This document shows, in pieces, positions 36,996 through 46,106 of a DNA stretch of 64,000 nucleotides. The notes under the pieces are model-generated. The model searched no databases and was not told where the DNA came from. It saw nothing but the letters and a program-made list of their open reading frames with translations. The stretch is from CAZPUS01 sp964589825 (GTDB taxonomy: Bacteria > Fibrobacterota > Chitinivibrionia > Chitinivibrionales > WJKA01): assembly GCA_964589825.1 (NCBI GenBank), contig CAZPUS010000015.1, forward strand, positions 4,734-68,733. Direction: 5' to 3'. Numbering within the stretch: the first letter of the stretch is position 1; every line of letters starts with the position of its first letter. The translations under genes and the position numbers were made by a program.

Positions 36996-38366
36996 ATGCT
37001 TTATTATATCCTGCGACGTCTTGTACAATCGATATTCACCGTGTTCGGGGTAATGCTAATCACCTTTATTCTGTTCAGAATGATTGCCGGTGATGTCTCC
37101 ACTGCATATGTAAACAAGAAACTCGGCAAAGAAGCACGGCAGGCATTTTACGAAAAGCACAAACTCAACAAGCCCTCACTTGTTAACCTGCACGGACGCA
37201 TTGTCATTAAAGACCTGACAGAAGGTCATCATATCACCTCGGTCAGCGATATCCACGGCTCCAGAATATCGAAGCTGCTCAATCTTCATCTTAAAGCGGG
37301 AACCCCGCCTGAACGAGCCAGTGCGGTGATAGAGAGCAAAGCTTTCGCTTTTTTATCACCCGGCGATTCCCTGGTGCAACTGTGCCGCGATACAGTGTTG
37401 TACAGGATGAATCCATCGAAGGCGAGATCCGGTTTCGATACCGGTGACATCGATAGCGGGGAGTCGTCTCAACCCGCACTCGCACTCACGCTGAGCGACA
37501 ATACTGCTATGAATGTAAACGTAAAGGGTGTCGCAACAGTAAAGGAATTGTGTGAACGGATTCGCGCTCACCCAAAAAACCACAAAAAGGCGAGAGCCGA
37601 TATTACCTCCTGGAATATGCCGAAACTGTTCGATTCTCAGTTTTTCTGGCACCTGTATGAGAGCGTGACGTTGTCCGGTAAAAGCTATGCCACTGATAAG
37701 TCGGTTCGCAGCATTCTGGTATCGCGTGCACGATACAGCCTCGCAATCACTATTCCTGCCATGGCATTCACCTGGTTTTTTTCAATGATTGTAAGCTGTA
37801 TAGTCGCCTATTTCAGGGGGAGTATGATCGATCGTGTGGGCGTATTGCTCTCGGTACTGGGATTGTGTATCCCGTATCTCGCCTACATTATTCTCGGGCA
37901 GTGGATTATGTTTACGTTAATACCCGAGGCAGCAGTCGGCTTTTCACACAATCCTTTTACGTTGTACGCACCGATTGCGATCGCGGTTATTGCCGGGCTC
38001 GGATGGTCGGTACGGTTTTATCGTACGATCATTCTCGATCAGGTGCATCGTCCCTATGTGACCACAGCAAAAGCGAAGGGTCTTTCTCTTGGTGCCGTGT
38101 TGTTCAAGCATGTACTTAAAAACAGCATGCTGCCGATTCTGACGCATGTGATTGCCTCGATTCCCTTTTTAATTCTGGGGGCGCTGTTGCTGGAGCGATT
38201 TTTCGGCATCCCCGGACTGGGTGATCTGATGCTGTCGAGTATAACCTCTCGCGATGTGCCGGTTATTACCGGCCTGACTTTTTTTACGTCGGTAATGTAT
38301 GTCATGAGTATTCTGATAACCGATATCCTCTACGCGGTATTCGATCCGCGGGTGCGGCTGAGATAA
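36996..38366 (+). CDS. oppB: Oligopeptide ABC transporter permease OppB, with large insertion
   Basis: 456 residues, about 120-150 longer than typical OppB/DppB (around 305-340). The first helix region RRLVQSIFTVFGVMLITFILF (about 7-27) and the C-terminal half (about 235-456), with the cytoplasmic coupling EAA loop AKAKGLSLGAVLFKHVLKNS and the end VFDPRVRLR, are standard. Residues about 60-215 form a hydrophilic domain between helices 1 and 2, expected on the periplasmic side. It forms the inner-membrane channel with OppC. No frameshift is needed to explain the length; the reading frame is continuous. Confidence 0.92.
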   Translation: MLYYILRRLVQSIFTVFGVMLITFILFRMIAGDVSTAYVNKKLGKEARQAFYEKHKLNKPSLVNLHGRIVIKDLTEGHHITSVSDIHGSRISKLLNLHLKAGTPPERASAVIESKAFAFLSPGDSLVQLCRDTVLYRMNPSKARSGFDTGDIDSGESSQPALALTLSDNTAMNVNVKGVATVKELCERIRAHPKNHKKARADITSWNMPKLFDSQFFWHLYESVTLSGKSYATDKSVRSILVSRARYSLAITIPAMAFTWFFSMIVSCIVAYFRGSMIDRVGVLLSVLGLCIPYLAYIILGQWIMFTLIPEAAVGFSHNPFTLYAPIAIAVIAGLGWSVRFYRTIILDQVHRPYVTTAKAKGLSLGAVLFKHVLKNSMLPILTHVIASIPFLILGALLLERFFGIPGLGDLMLSSITSRDVPVITGLTFFTSVMYVMSILITDILYAVFDPRVRLR

Positions 38367-38428
38367 GAATGAATGATTCTTTTTGGCGAATAATGATAAT
38401 TAAGCCTGAACCGAGCGATTAATCCGTT

Positions 38429-39337
38429 ATGAAAGAAAACGCAACACATGCACGGGGACTGTGGAGAAGCGCATGGCACCGCCTTCGGCGGGATAAGGCC
38501 GCGCTGTTTTGTCTCGGTGTCGTAATCCTCTACGCGCTGATCGCGATTGTCTCACCTCTGCTCTTTTCCGGGTGGCAGAATGCGCACGACTATTCCGGGA
38601 CAAATCTTCCGCCATCATTGACCCATCTGTTCGGTACCGATGTAATGGGGAGATCGGTACTTGTCAAGACGCTTCTGAGTGCCCACGTCTCCATGACCGT
38701 CGGTTTTGTCTCCAATGCGATCGCGATACCGCTCGGTGTGTTTCTCGGGGCGCTTGCGGGATATTTCGGGAGAAAGGTTGATGATGTCATCGTATGGATA
38801 TATACGACTCTTGCGAGTATCCCCGGCATCATTCTGCTTATTGCGATCAAGTTCGCATTTCAGGGAAAGGTCCTGTTTCAGGGGACAATCTTTCAGATCG
38901 ATCTCAGCGGCATGGCCGGGCTGTGTATTGCACTCGGTGTCACCAGCTGGATCAATACCTGCAGACTCGTACGGGCCGAAACCATGAAGATTACCCGGCT
39001 TGACTATATTGCCGCTGCCCGCGCAAGTGGGAGGAGAAATCTGGGAATTCTTTTTTCACATGTATTCCCGAATGTCAGCCATATCGCGATCATCAACTTC
39101 TCTCTTGGTTTTGTCTCGGCTATTATCGCCGAGGTGACGCTCAGCTACCTCAATCTGGGAGTTATGGACATGCCAAGCTGGGGCAAGATGATCAATGCGG
39201 CGCGTATGGAGCTGGTCGTAGGCCACTGGTGGGAGTTTACCGCCGCGGTTGTCGCGACGTTTATTATCGTGCTCGCATGGAATATACTGGGAGATCGACT
39301 CAGGGACGCACTCGATCCCAGTCTCAAAAATGTCTGA
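38429..39337 (+). CDS. oppC: Oligopeptide ABC transporter permease OppC
   Basis: 302 residues, normal length. It has the N-terminal OppC-N segment AWHRLRRDKAALFCLGVV (about 12-29), the motif THLFGTDVMGRSVLVKTL (about 68-85) and the EAA loop YIAAARASGRRNLGILFSHV. Five or six transmembrane helices, inner membrane. It follows OppB after 62 bp. Pairs with the two ATPases encoded 200 bp downstream. Confidence 0.93.
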   Translation: MKENATHARGLWRSAWHRLRRDKAALFCLGVVILYALIAIVSPLLFSGWQNAHDYSGTNLPPSLTHLFGTDVMGRSVLVKTLLSAHVSMTVGFVSNAIAIPLGVFLGALAGYFGRKVDDVIVWIYTTLASIPGIILLIAIKFAFQGKVLFQGTIFQIDLSGMAGLCIALGVTSWINTCRLVRAETMKITRLDYIAAARASGRRNLGILFSHVFPNVSHIAIINFSLGFVSAIIAEVTLSYLNLGVMDMPSWGKMINAARMELVVGHWWEFTAAVVATFIIVLAWNILGDRLRDALDPSLKNV

Positions 39338-39537
39338 TGATACCGTTGCCGGATCAAACGCTTCAACTGCCGTGAGGCGTATTTAACGGTGCCACGATTG
39401 TAGTACCAAAACCATCGTCGGACGTACAAGACACGATTATGAATCAGGAATACTACAACAGTATAATGGACCACCGCGCATCATTGAAACAATCGTTTGA
39501 TCCGGGTGATAACCAACCAATATAAAGGCCGTTCATT

Positions 39538-40575
39538 ATGGTACTTCACACAAAAAAACTCACCACGCACTTTTATACCGATCAGGGGGTTGTCAGTGCC
39601 GTAAATGAGGTGGATCTCAGTATCGAAAAGGGTGAGGTGTGTGCATTGGTTGGTGAGAGCGGCTGCGGAAAAAGCGTCACCGCCTTTTCGATAATGAGAT
39701 TGCTCAGAACCCCGCCCGCCCGGATCAGTGCAGATGTGTGCGAGTGCGACGGAGAAGATATCCTTCGCATCGGTGAATCACGGATGCGCCATGTGCGGGG
39801 TAAAAAAATCGGTATGGTTTTTCAGGAGCCGATGACGTCGCTCAATCCGGTGTTTACATGCGGGGATCAGATCATGGAGGCGATTCTGGTGCATGAACGC
39901 ATTTCGCGTGCGGATGCACAAAAACGCACACTGCAACTGCTTGCCGATGTGGGGATACCTTCGCCAAAGCAGCGTTTTAACGAATACCCGCATCAATTAT
40001 CGGGAGGGCTGCGACAACGCGTGATGATCGCCATGGCGCTGAGCTGCGATCCTCATTTGCTTATTGCGGATGAGCCCACCACCGCACTTGACGTCACTGT
40101 CCAGGCTCAGATACTTCGACTTCTCTCCGGGCTTCAGAAATCCCGCCTGCTGAGTATTCTGCTGATTACGCACGATTTAAGTGTCGTCGCCACAGTGGCC
40201 GATCGTGTCGCGGTGATGTATGCGTCACGTATTGTGGAGTATGCCGAATGCGGGCTGCTGTACGAGCAACCGCTTCATCCGTATACCGAAGCGCTGCTGC
40301 AGCTTCTGCCACAGATGGAGCATCCCAAATCGAAGTTCATGACCATTCCCGGTACGGTTCCGGACCCACTGGCATTACCTTCCGGATGTGCGTTCCATCC
40401 CCGATGTACGCTTACCAGAGAACGTGCGCAACGGGCGGGTGCGGACACGGTCGACATTACGTTCGAAGGTGAAACCGTTCCCGTATTGAGACGATGCGCG
40501 CAAAAGCGGCCGTTGCTGGAAGAAAAAAAGAACGGACACTGGTGTGCATGCTGGGAGAGAGGGGGTGACGAATGA
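39538..40575 (+). CDS. oppD: Oligopeptide ABC transporter ATP-binding protein OppD
   Basis: 345 residues. Walker A GESGCGKSVT (about 38-47), signature LSGGLRQRVMIAMAL, Walker B LLIADEPTTALD and the H-loop ITHDLSVV are intact. The C-terminal oligopeptide-transporter domain has the GCAFHPRCTLTRERA segment with the Cys residues typical of OppD/DppD. ATP hydrolysis drives peptide import. The stop overlaps the next start in an ATGA. The 200 bp before it hold no gene and no terminator I can see. Confidence 0.94.
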   Translation: MVLHTKKLTTHFYTDQGVVSAVNEVDLSIEKGEVCALVGESGCGKSVTAFSIMRLLRTPPARISADVCECDGEDILRIGESRMRHVRGKKIGMVFQEPMTSLNPVFTCGDQIMEAILVHERISRADAQKRTLQLLADVGIPSPKQRFNEYPHQLSGGLRQRVMIAMALSCDPHLLIADEPTTALDVTVQAQILRLLSGLQKSRLLSILLITHDLSVVATVADRVAVMYASRIVEYAECGLLYEQPLHPYTEALLQLLPQMEHPKSKFMTIPGTVPDPLALPSGCAFHPRCTLTRERAQRAGADTVDITFEGETVPVLRRCAQKRPLLEEKKNGHWCACWERGGDE

Positions 40576-41636
40576 ATCCCGCGCGAGATACGCAAAAAAA
40601 GCCACTCGTTGAGGTACACGACCTTTGCGTTCATTTCGACATACGCGAGAGCGGGTGGCTTGGAAAGAGGCGCACACTTCGTGCGGTTGACGGAGTCGAT
40701 CTTTCGATCGCTGCGGGTGAAACGCTTGGTCTGGTAGGTGAAAGCGGATGCGGAAAAACGACTGCAGGGCGTGCGCTCATCATGCTGGAAAAACCCACTG
40801 CCGGAGATATCCTTTTCAACGGCGAGCACGTGGGGCTGATGAGTGCGTCCAGGTTACGCAAGATGCGAAGCAGAATACAGATTGTTTTTCAGGACCCGCT
40901 CGAATCGCTGAATCCACGAATGAATGTCTACGATATAATCAGGGAGCCGATCGATGTGCATTTACACATGAATGCGACTCAGAAGCGCGACAGGGTCGCG
41001 CAACTGCTGAATATGGTGGGGCTTCCCACACATGTCATGCAGCGTTATCCCCATGAATTTTCGGGTGGACAGCGTCAGCGAATCGGTATCGCACGCGCGC
41101 TGGCTACAGAGCCCCGGTTCGTTATATGTGACGAGCCGGTAAGTGCACTCGACGTATCTATTCAGGCACAGATTCTCAACCTGCTCACCGAGCTGAAGGG
41201 TCGACTGGGTCTTTCCTACCTGTTTATTGCACATAATCTTGCCGTAGTACGCAATTTTGCCGATACGGTTGCGGTAATGTATCTGGGAAGGATAGTGGAG
41301 TATGGTGCTATTGAGCAGGTGTATACAAACCCTGTGCATCCGTATACCAGATCACTGCTTGCGTCTGTGCCGAGTCCCGACCCGCATGCGCGAAAGCAGA
41401 TGGAGGTACTGCCCGGAGAACCGCCTTCTGCGGTTGAGTATCCGTCCGGGTGCGCGTTTCACCCCAGATGCCCCCTGACAAGGCAGAGAGCTCGTGAGCT
41501 GGATCGCTCCCGGCGCGTTACGGTCTTATCAGGTGACGAAAGGGTGGAAGTCGTGCGGGAGTGTGTTGAAAAACGGCCCTGTCTCGAGACGTGTGGGGAA
41601 ACGACCCATACGCATGCATGCCTGCTGCAACAGTGA
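40572..41636 (+). CDS. oppF: Oligopeptide ABC transporter ATP-binding protein OppF
   Basis: 354 residues. Walker A GESGCGKTTAG (about 56-66), signature FSGGQRQRIGIARAL, Walker B FVICDEPVSALD and H-loop IAHNLAVV are present, with the C-terminal Cys-containing tail GCAFHPRCPLTRQRA. It forms the heterodimeric motor with OppD, whose stop it overlaps. It is the last clear transporter gene of the unit; the membrane-protein gene follows after about 50 bp. Confidence 0.94.
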   Translation: MNPARDTQKKPLVEVHDLCVHFDIRESGWLGKRRTLRAVDGVDLSIAAGETLGLVGESGCGKTTAGRALIMLEKPTAGDILFNGEHVGLMSASRLRKMRSRIQIVFQDPLESLNPRMNVYDIIREPIDVHLHMNATQKRDRVAQLLNMVGLPTHVMQRYPHEFSGGQRQRIGIARALATEPRFVICDEPVSALDVSIQAQILNLLTELKGRLGLSYLFIAHNLAVVRNFADTVAVMYLGRIVEYGAIEQVYTNPVHPYTRSLLASVPSPDPHARKQMEVLPGEPPSAVEYPSGCAFHPRCPLTRQRARELDRSRRVTVLSGDERVEVVRECVEKRPCLETCGETTHTHACLLQQ

Positions 41637-41686
41637 GTCGACAGACAGGTTTTTACAACCCGGGTGGCGTAAGGGTGCTTTTTTAT

Positions 41687-43339
41687 ATGGTATCAGATAC
41701 TGAAAAAACATGTCACAACGACAACGGAAACTCACGCCGCGATGTCGCTGCTGCCATGTGGATAGTGGCCTTACTTTTTTTATTCAACGCCCTGTTTTGG
41801 AATGGCGGGTACGTAATGACCACAGGGATACCACTTACGCTTGCGCGTAGCCTGGTGGAAGACGGTGATATAGAGATACGGAATAACTGTTCGCCTCCGT
41901 TATGCAAATATCAGACAGCTGTGCAGCAATATAAGGGGAAGGTGTATTCTAAATTCCCACTGGCCAGAAGTCTTATCGTTGTTGCCTTTTATGCACCTGT
42001 ATACTGGGGTATGCAGTTTATCGGGTATGTGATGCCCGGTTTTGTCGATGTCGATGCATTGCCGTATGACTGGATAGTAAAAAATTGTGCAACATTTTTA
42101 AATATGCTTGCGACCGCACTGGCTGCGGGGTTGATTTTTTGCACGATTCGATGTTTGAAATACAGCAGGGCAGCGGCATTGTATGCGGCCTTTGTATACG
42201 GATGCGCCAGCGGGATGTTTTCATTTACCCGTTCCGTGCAGGTGGAACCGGTTACCGCGTTGTGCGTGGCAGTTATGATTCTTTTCTGGATTCATTCCGT
42301 AACTTCCGGCACGTATAGTAAAAGCCGGATTGCCTACGGGGCTCTTGCGGTTGGATGTGCATTATCGCCCCAGGTGGTTATTTTGTACGCAGCCTTTATG
42401 CTTACTGCGATTATTCGTATGAATTGGAAAGAAGTGATGGATGCGGCAATACTATTCGGGGTGTTGACAATTACGTTTCTTTTGTATAATTATGCCCGGT
42501 TTCACGATGTTTTTGATTTTGGCTATTCATCGGGCGAACAACAGCATGGGTTTACGGCGGTGTTTCTGGCAGCGGGCGCAGCTGCCGTTCTGGCACTATT
42601 CATGAAGTACGCCCGGGGAAGGCTTGTCCGGGAGAAAACAGTCTGGCGGCTGACGCTGGTTTTTTCGGCCGTACTAATGTGTGCAGCCGGTATAGAGCGT
42701 CCATGGGCAATGTACGGATATTTTATAAGTCCCACCCACGGGATTTTCGTCTATTCGATCCCATTTATCCTGGCAGTGGCGGCATTGTGGCGATTACGCA
42801 CAAAAAATCCCCGTGTGGCCTTGCATATTGCGATACCGTTAACGGTCTTTCTGGCATATTGTGTATATCACGGTATGGATAAAAGTTTTATTCTAACCAG
42901 GTATGCAGCTGCGGTATTTCCCCTGTTTGCATTACTTTCGGGATTATTTATCGATTTATTCCGTAATCGTATACTCCCGATTTTTCTGGCGCTTGCCGGT
43001 TTTCTTGTTCAGATGCTCATCACTGTTGATAATGTATACAACGCAACGTTCTGGAGCAGGGCCGGTTCCGGCTCCGGCGTGCCGCCGGTACCGGAGCGTT
43101 TTTCGATGATGTATTCACTTATTCTTTACAAAATGCGCCAATTGCTCTATTTCGTGCCGCGTATTCCCGATTTTTTATTGCATTCCGATGCATATGAAGG
43201 ATCGTATTTTTTCAATTCGTACTGGTTTGTAGTTTATAGACAGGAGTTGCCGAGCTGGGTGATAGCAGCAGGAGTGGGTGCTCTGGCCATAGGATGCATG
43301 GTGAGTGCAAAGAAGCTTGTGCATTCGCTTCGGGGATGA
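41687..43339 (+). CDS. Polytopic membrane protein, possibly a GT-C type glycosyltransferase
   Basis: 550 residues from ATG 41687 (AAGGGTG upstream); the frame extends back into oppF but that part is a shadow. About ten to twelve hydrophobic helices. The first periplasmic loop holds acidic residues (LVEDGDIEIRN, about 46-56) and GKVYSKFPLARSLIVV, the sort of sequence seen in PMT/ArnT-like lipid-linked sugar transferases, and TRYAAAVFPLFALLSGLF lies near helix 9. The family is not certain; no donor-binding residue can be confirmed by eye. Location at the end of the peptide transporter unit does not explain it. Confidence 0.6.
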   Translation: MVSDTEKTCHNDNGNSRRDVAAAMWIVALLFLFNALFWNGGYVMTTGIPLTLARSLVEDGDIEIRNNCSPPLCKYQTAVQQYKGKVYSKFPLARSLIVVAFYAPVYWGMQFIGYVMPGFVDVDALPYDWIVKNCATFLNMLATALAAGLIFCTIRCLKYSRAAALYAAFVYGCASGMFSFTRSVQVEPVTALCVAVMILFWIHSVTSGTYSKSRIAYGALAVGCALSPQVVILYAAFMLTAIIRMNWKEVMDAAILFGVLTITFLLYNYARFHDVFDFGYSSGEQQHGFTAVFLAAGAAAVLALFMKYARGRLVREKTVWRLTLVFSAVLMCAAGIERPWAMYGYFISPTHGIFVYSIPFILAVAALWRLRTKNPRVALHIAIPLTVFLAYCVYHGMDKSFILTRYAAAVFPLFALLSGLFIDLFRNRILPIFLALAGFLVQMLITVDNVYNATFWSRAGSGSGVPPVPERFSMMYSLILYKMRQLLYFVPRIPDFLLHSDAYEGSYFFNSYWFVVYRQELPSWVIAAGVGALAIGCMVSAKKLVHSLRG

Positions 43340-43398
43340 GAAAGGGTTTACAAGTGTTTGTCTCATCAAACGGATAATTGTGCGGATACTTATGAACC

Positions 43399-43433
43399 GG
43401 CTCTTTTTTAAGAGCCACATCACTTATTTTTTT
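43399..43433 (+). terminator. Possible intrinsic terminator after the opp/membrane-protein unit
   Basis: GGCTCTT, TTTT, AAGAGCC forms a 7-bp stem at 43399-43416; a tract of seven T follows only after eight more bases, so efficiency is doubtful. A TATAAT at 43442-43447 just after it may be the -10 of the next gene, though no good -35 is seen. Confidence 0.4.
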
Positions 43434-43495
43434 GTCCGTTGTATAATTTAGATGAAAATAAATCCACACGGTTCAGGCAAAACAGAGGAGATGGC

Positions 43496-45307
43496 ATGAA
43501 TATAACCTCAGCAGAAAGACCGGCTACTGTATGGATACTGGTCGCAGTTGTCGCAGTGATTCAGTTTGTAATGATTTTTACGGGATGCGAATCAGGGATC
43601 GATCACGAACGCATCGATTGTACCGATTGTACGGTATATAACGGTACAGAGCCAACAACAGCCGGAAGTGCAAAAGGCTCCTCGCACAGTGAAGGAAGTT
43701 ACGGAGGGACTCTCCACCTGCCATGGCACGGGACTATACCTCTGCATCCTTACAGCAGGTTCAGAACAACGCATTCGATCGATGTCTCTGGTCTGATGTA
43801 TGAGGGGCTGACCGGAATAGATCCAGTCACCCGCAATGCGGTTGCACATTGTGCCGATAGATGGAGTGTGTCAGAGGACAGCCTGCAATGGACATTCCAT
43901 CTGAAAAAGGACTTACTGTGGTCCGACACCACTGCGCTGAGTGCGTTCGACGTGGTCTATACCTATACCCATTTTGTATGCAACAGCCGCAAGAGCCCTG
44001 CATCACCATGGAGACGGATATATACGTTTGGCGATACCTGTATTACCGTGCAGGCAGTCGATTCGCATACGGTGGTGTTCAGGCTGCCATTTCCTATTGC
44101 GTCCTTTGCGCGTATGGCGTCCTTCCCCATACTACCACGGCACGAATACTCACAACGGGAAAGCACTTCATCAGGGGTGTCTTTGCCGCTTCCTTCGGTA
44201 GGGAGCGGACCATTTTTGCTTCGTGCATACGTACCCGATGTAAAAGCGATTTTTGTGCGTAATCCTCTCTATTTTAAAAAAGATTCAAACGGAAAGAAAC
44301 TGCCCTACCTCGATTCGGTGGTATATATGTATACGCAATCAAGATATACCCCGTATCATGCATTTTTAGAACACGATCTCGATTATCTCGCGGCAGGACC
44401 GGATCTTTTCGATACCCTGACGCAATCTGCTGCCCAGGAAGGGTTTTCGGTCTATACCTGGCCCTGCAGTAAAAAGGTCAATTATCTGATTTTTAATCAG
44501 TCCCTGACCCTGGGGAATCATGAAAAAACGAATAGAGACAGTTCTCGGATGACGTCTTTGTTACGGATGCAACAATTCCGGCAGGCGCTGGCGCATTGCG
44601 TTGACGTGTCAAGATATATCGATTCCGCCTATAGCGGGAAGGCAGTACTGCAGCGTTTTTTTGTTGCACAGGACTCGAATGCACTTTTGCACAACCCGCA
44701 GTATCGATATAGTCTTTCCCGCGCACGGCAACTGCTCGATGGACTGGGACTGAAGGATTCGGACAATGACGGAGTCCGTGAAGATACTGCCGGTGTTGCG
44801 TTATCGTTAAAACTGTATACAAATAGTGAGAATACCGCACGCCGGCGCATGGCGCGTAATGTGTGCGAACGCATGCAAAAATGCGGGATCGATGCACAAT
44901 GCAGCTATATACCCTTTTCACAGCTGAGGATGTTTCTTGCGGATTCATCGTTTTTATGGCACGCGGCGATTACAGGATTCACCCGACCTGCAGCGGCTGA
45001 ATTTTCCAAAGCCTTATGGGGAGGAAAAGAAGGTGTCGGTTTCCCTGGTGTTGTCTATGACGGCAAAAAGGGCGATATACAGTGCCCGGATGCGGAGTCC
45101 CTTTTTGTCGAAGCGTTACAAACGAAATCTCCACAAAAAAGAGCCGCATTGCTGCAGCGGATCGAATCATGTCTGATCGATAAGGCAGCGTTGGTCACTC
45201 TGCCTGCACCGCAGCAGTATCTTTGTATCGATAAAAGGTTAAAGAACGTGACACCTTCATTCCGGGGCGGGCTGCTGCATAATATCGAGTGGATTTATGA
45301 GGAGTGA
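43496..45307 (+). CDS. Peptide ABC transporter substrate-binding lipoprotein (family 5)
   Basis: 603 residues from ATG 43496, which has GAGGAG five bases upstream and gives a lipoprotein signal ending FTGC (Cys31). After a Ser/Gly linker the SBP_bac_5 fold starts (YGGTLHLPWHG, about 76-86): LMYEGLTGIDP, FHLKKDLLWSDTTALSAFDVVYTY (residues about 146-169), GSGPFLLRAYVP, and SDNDGVREDTAG near residue 430, the last a common OppA element. It probably feeds the opp transporter upstream as a second binding protein, or a permease elsewhere. Anchored in the outer leaflet of the inner membrane or the outer membrane. Confidence 0.88.
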   Translation: MNITSAERPATVWILVAVVAVIQFVMIFTGCESGIDHERIDCTDCTVYNGTEPTTAGSAKGSSHSEGSYGGTLHLPWHGTIPLHPYSRFRTTHSIDVSGLMYEGLTGIDPVTRNAVAHCADRWSVSEDSLQWTFHLKKDLLWSDTTALSAFDVVYTYTHFVCNSRKSPASPWRRIYTFGDTCITVQAVDSHTVVFRLPFPIASFARMASFPILPRHEYSQRESTSSGVSLPLPSVGSGPFLLRAYVPDVKAIFVRNPLYFKKDSNGKKLPYLDSVVYMYTQSRYTPYHAFLEHDLDYLAAGPDLFDTLTQSAAQEGFSVYTWPCSKKVNYLIFNQSLTLGNHEKTNRDSSRMTSLLRMQQFRQALAHCVDVSRYIDSAYSGKAVLQRFFVAQDSNALLHNPQYRYSLSRARQLLDGLGLKDSDNDGVREDTAGVALSLKLYTNSENTARRRMARNVCERMQKCGIDAQCSYIPFSQLRMFLADSSFLWHAAITGFTRPAAAEFSKALWGGKEGVGFPGVVYDGKKGDIQCPDAESLFVEALQTKSPQKRAALLQRIESCLIDKAALVTLPAPQQYLCIDKRLKNVTPSFRGGLLHNIEWIYEE

Positions 45308-45540
45308 TTTTGTGCAGAACTGATCGGTATGGTGCATAAAATCCCCTGCTATCCGCTATGCTGCTGTATAAAGAGCTCTGTTATTATTGTCCCGAATTCA
45401 TTGTGAAGAGCCGATTCCTTCTATATATCCACCTTTATCAGCTCTGGGCACCTGAGTATCAATATCCGTGCAATAAACCTGGGCCAATGTGCTATGCACA
45501 ATGTAGTATCGCTTTGCGTTTTGCTTGTAAACCTGAATGG
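45308..45540. other. Intergenic stretch without a supported gene
   Basis: The sequence between the binding-lipoprotein stop and the repeat copy. A 104-codon frame here is a shadow that runs into the repeat and has an odd Cys/Tyr-rich composition. No terminator was recognised. Confidence 0.5.
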
Positions 45541-45690
45541 TGCGATTTTATTTGCGAACTCTGCTGCAATCCGCACTACGCTTATATTCTTGAAACCCAT
45601 GAGACAACCAACAAGGTTGTCCATAATTTACGAGTACAGAATAGCAGCACGGCTCACCGCAGCTTTCATTAAAACAATTGCTCAAATCAG
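45541..45690 (+). repeat. Dispersed intergenic repeat, copy 5 (complete)
   Basis: Blocks in order: GCGATTTTATTTGCGAA, CTGCTGCAATCCGCACTACGCTTAT, hairpin 45599-45624 (ATGAGACAACC, AACAA, GGTTGTCCAT), AGAATAGCAGCACGGCTCACCGCAGCTTTCATTAAAACAATTGCTCAAATCAG. Best match to copy 2 over the full length. Confidence 0.85.
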
Positions 45691-46106
45691 ATGTAAAATA
45701 AATCGACACCGAGCAGGAATAGCTTACACAGGTTGAGTGGTATATGAAGACTTTTTTATATGCATTAACATAAAATGTCAAGTGAAAAGTTGTCATATCT
45801 TATAAGAAAATATCTGAGATCCGACATATCAAAACAATCGATTACACACGGAGTGGATTATATGGCATAATAATTGCATTTGTTGCATAAAGTTACAGTA
45901 TAACAGGAAAAGAGTTGGCAAAAGCCTGTTAAAAATTCAAAATAGGTGTCAGGGATTTGATCGACCGCACGCATAATTCTGTGGTGGGAGGCTGTGATTG
46001 CTATTTATTATCACCGATAGGGTGCAGTGTACCACTGAGCATCCGCAACCGTAATAAAACGACACAGGTGAAATATCATTGGTTTTTTACCGGGGCCGGC
46101 AGTTGG
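45691..46106. other. AT-rich intergenic leader of the exopolysaccharide locus
   Basis: About 415 bp without a convincing gene. It should hold the main promoter of the following locus, but no consensus -35/-10 pair with good spacing was found. A TTG at 45957 opens the frame of the TPR lipoprotein, giving a 50-residue extension without signal features, which I do not accept. Confidence 0.5.

Noticed and set aside
45358..45796. Two 80-100 codon frames on either strand around the repeat copy
   Set aside because: They are translations of the repeat; the same peptides recur at other copies only because the DNA repeats.
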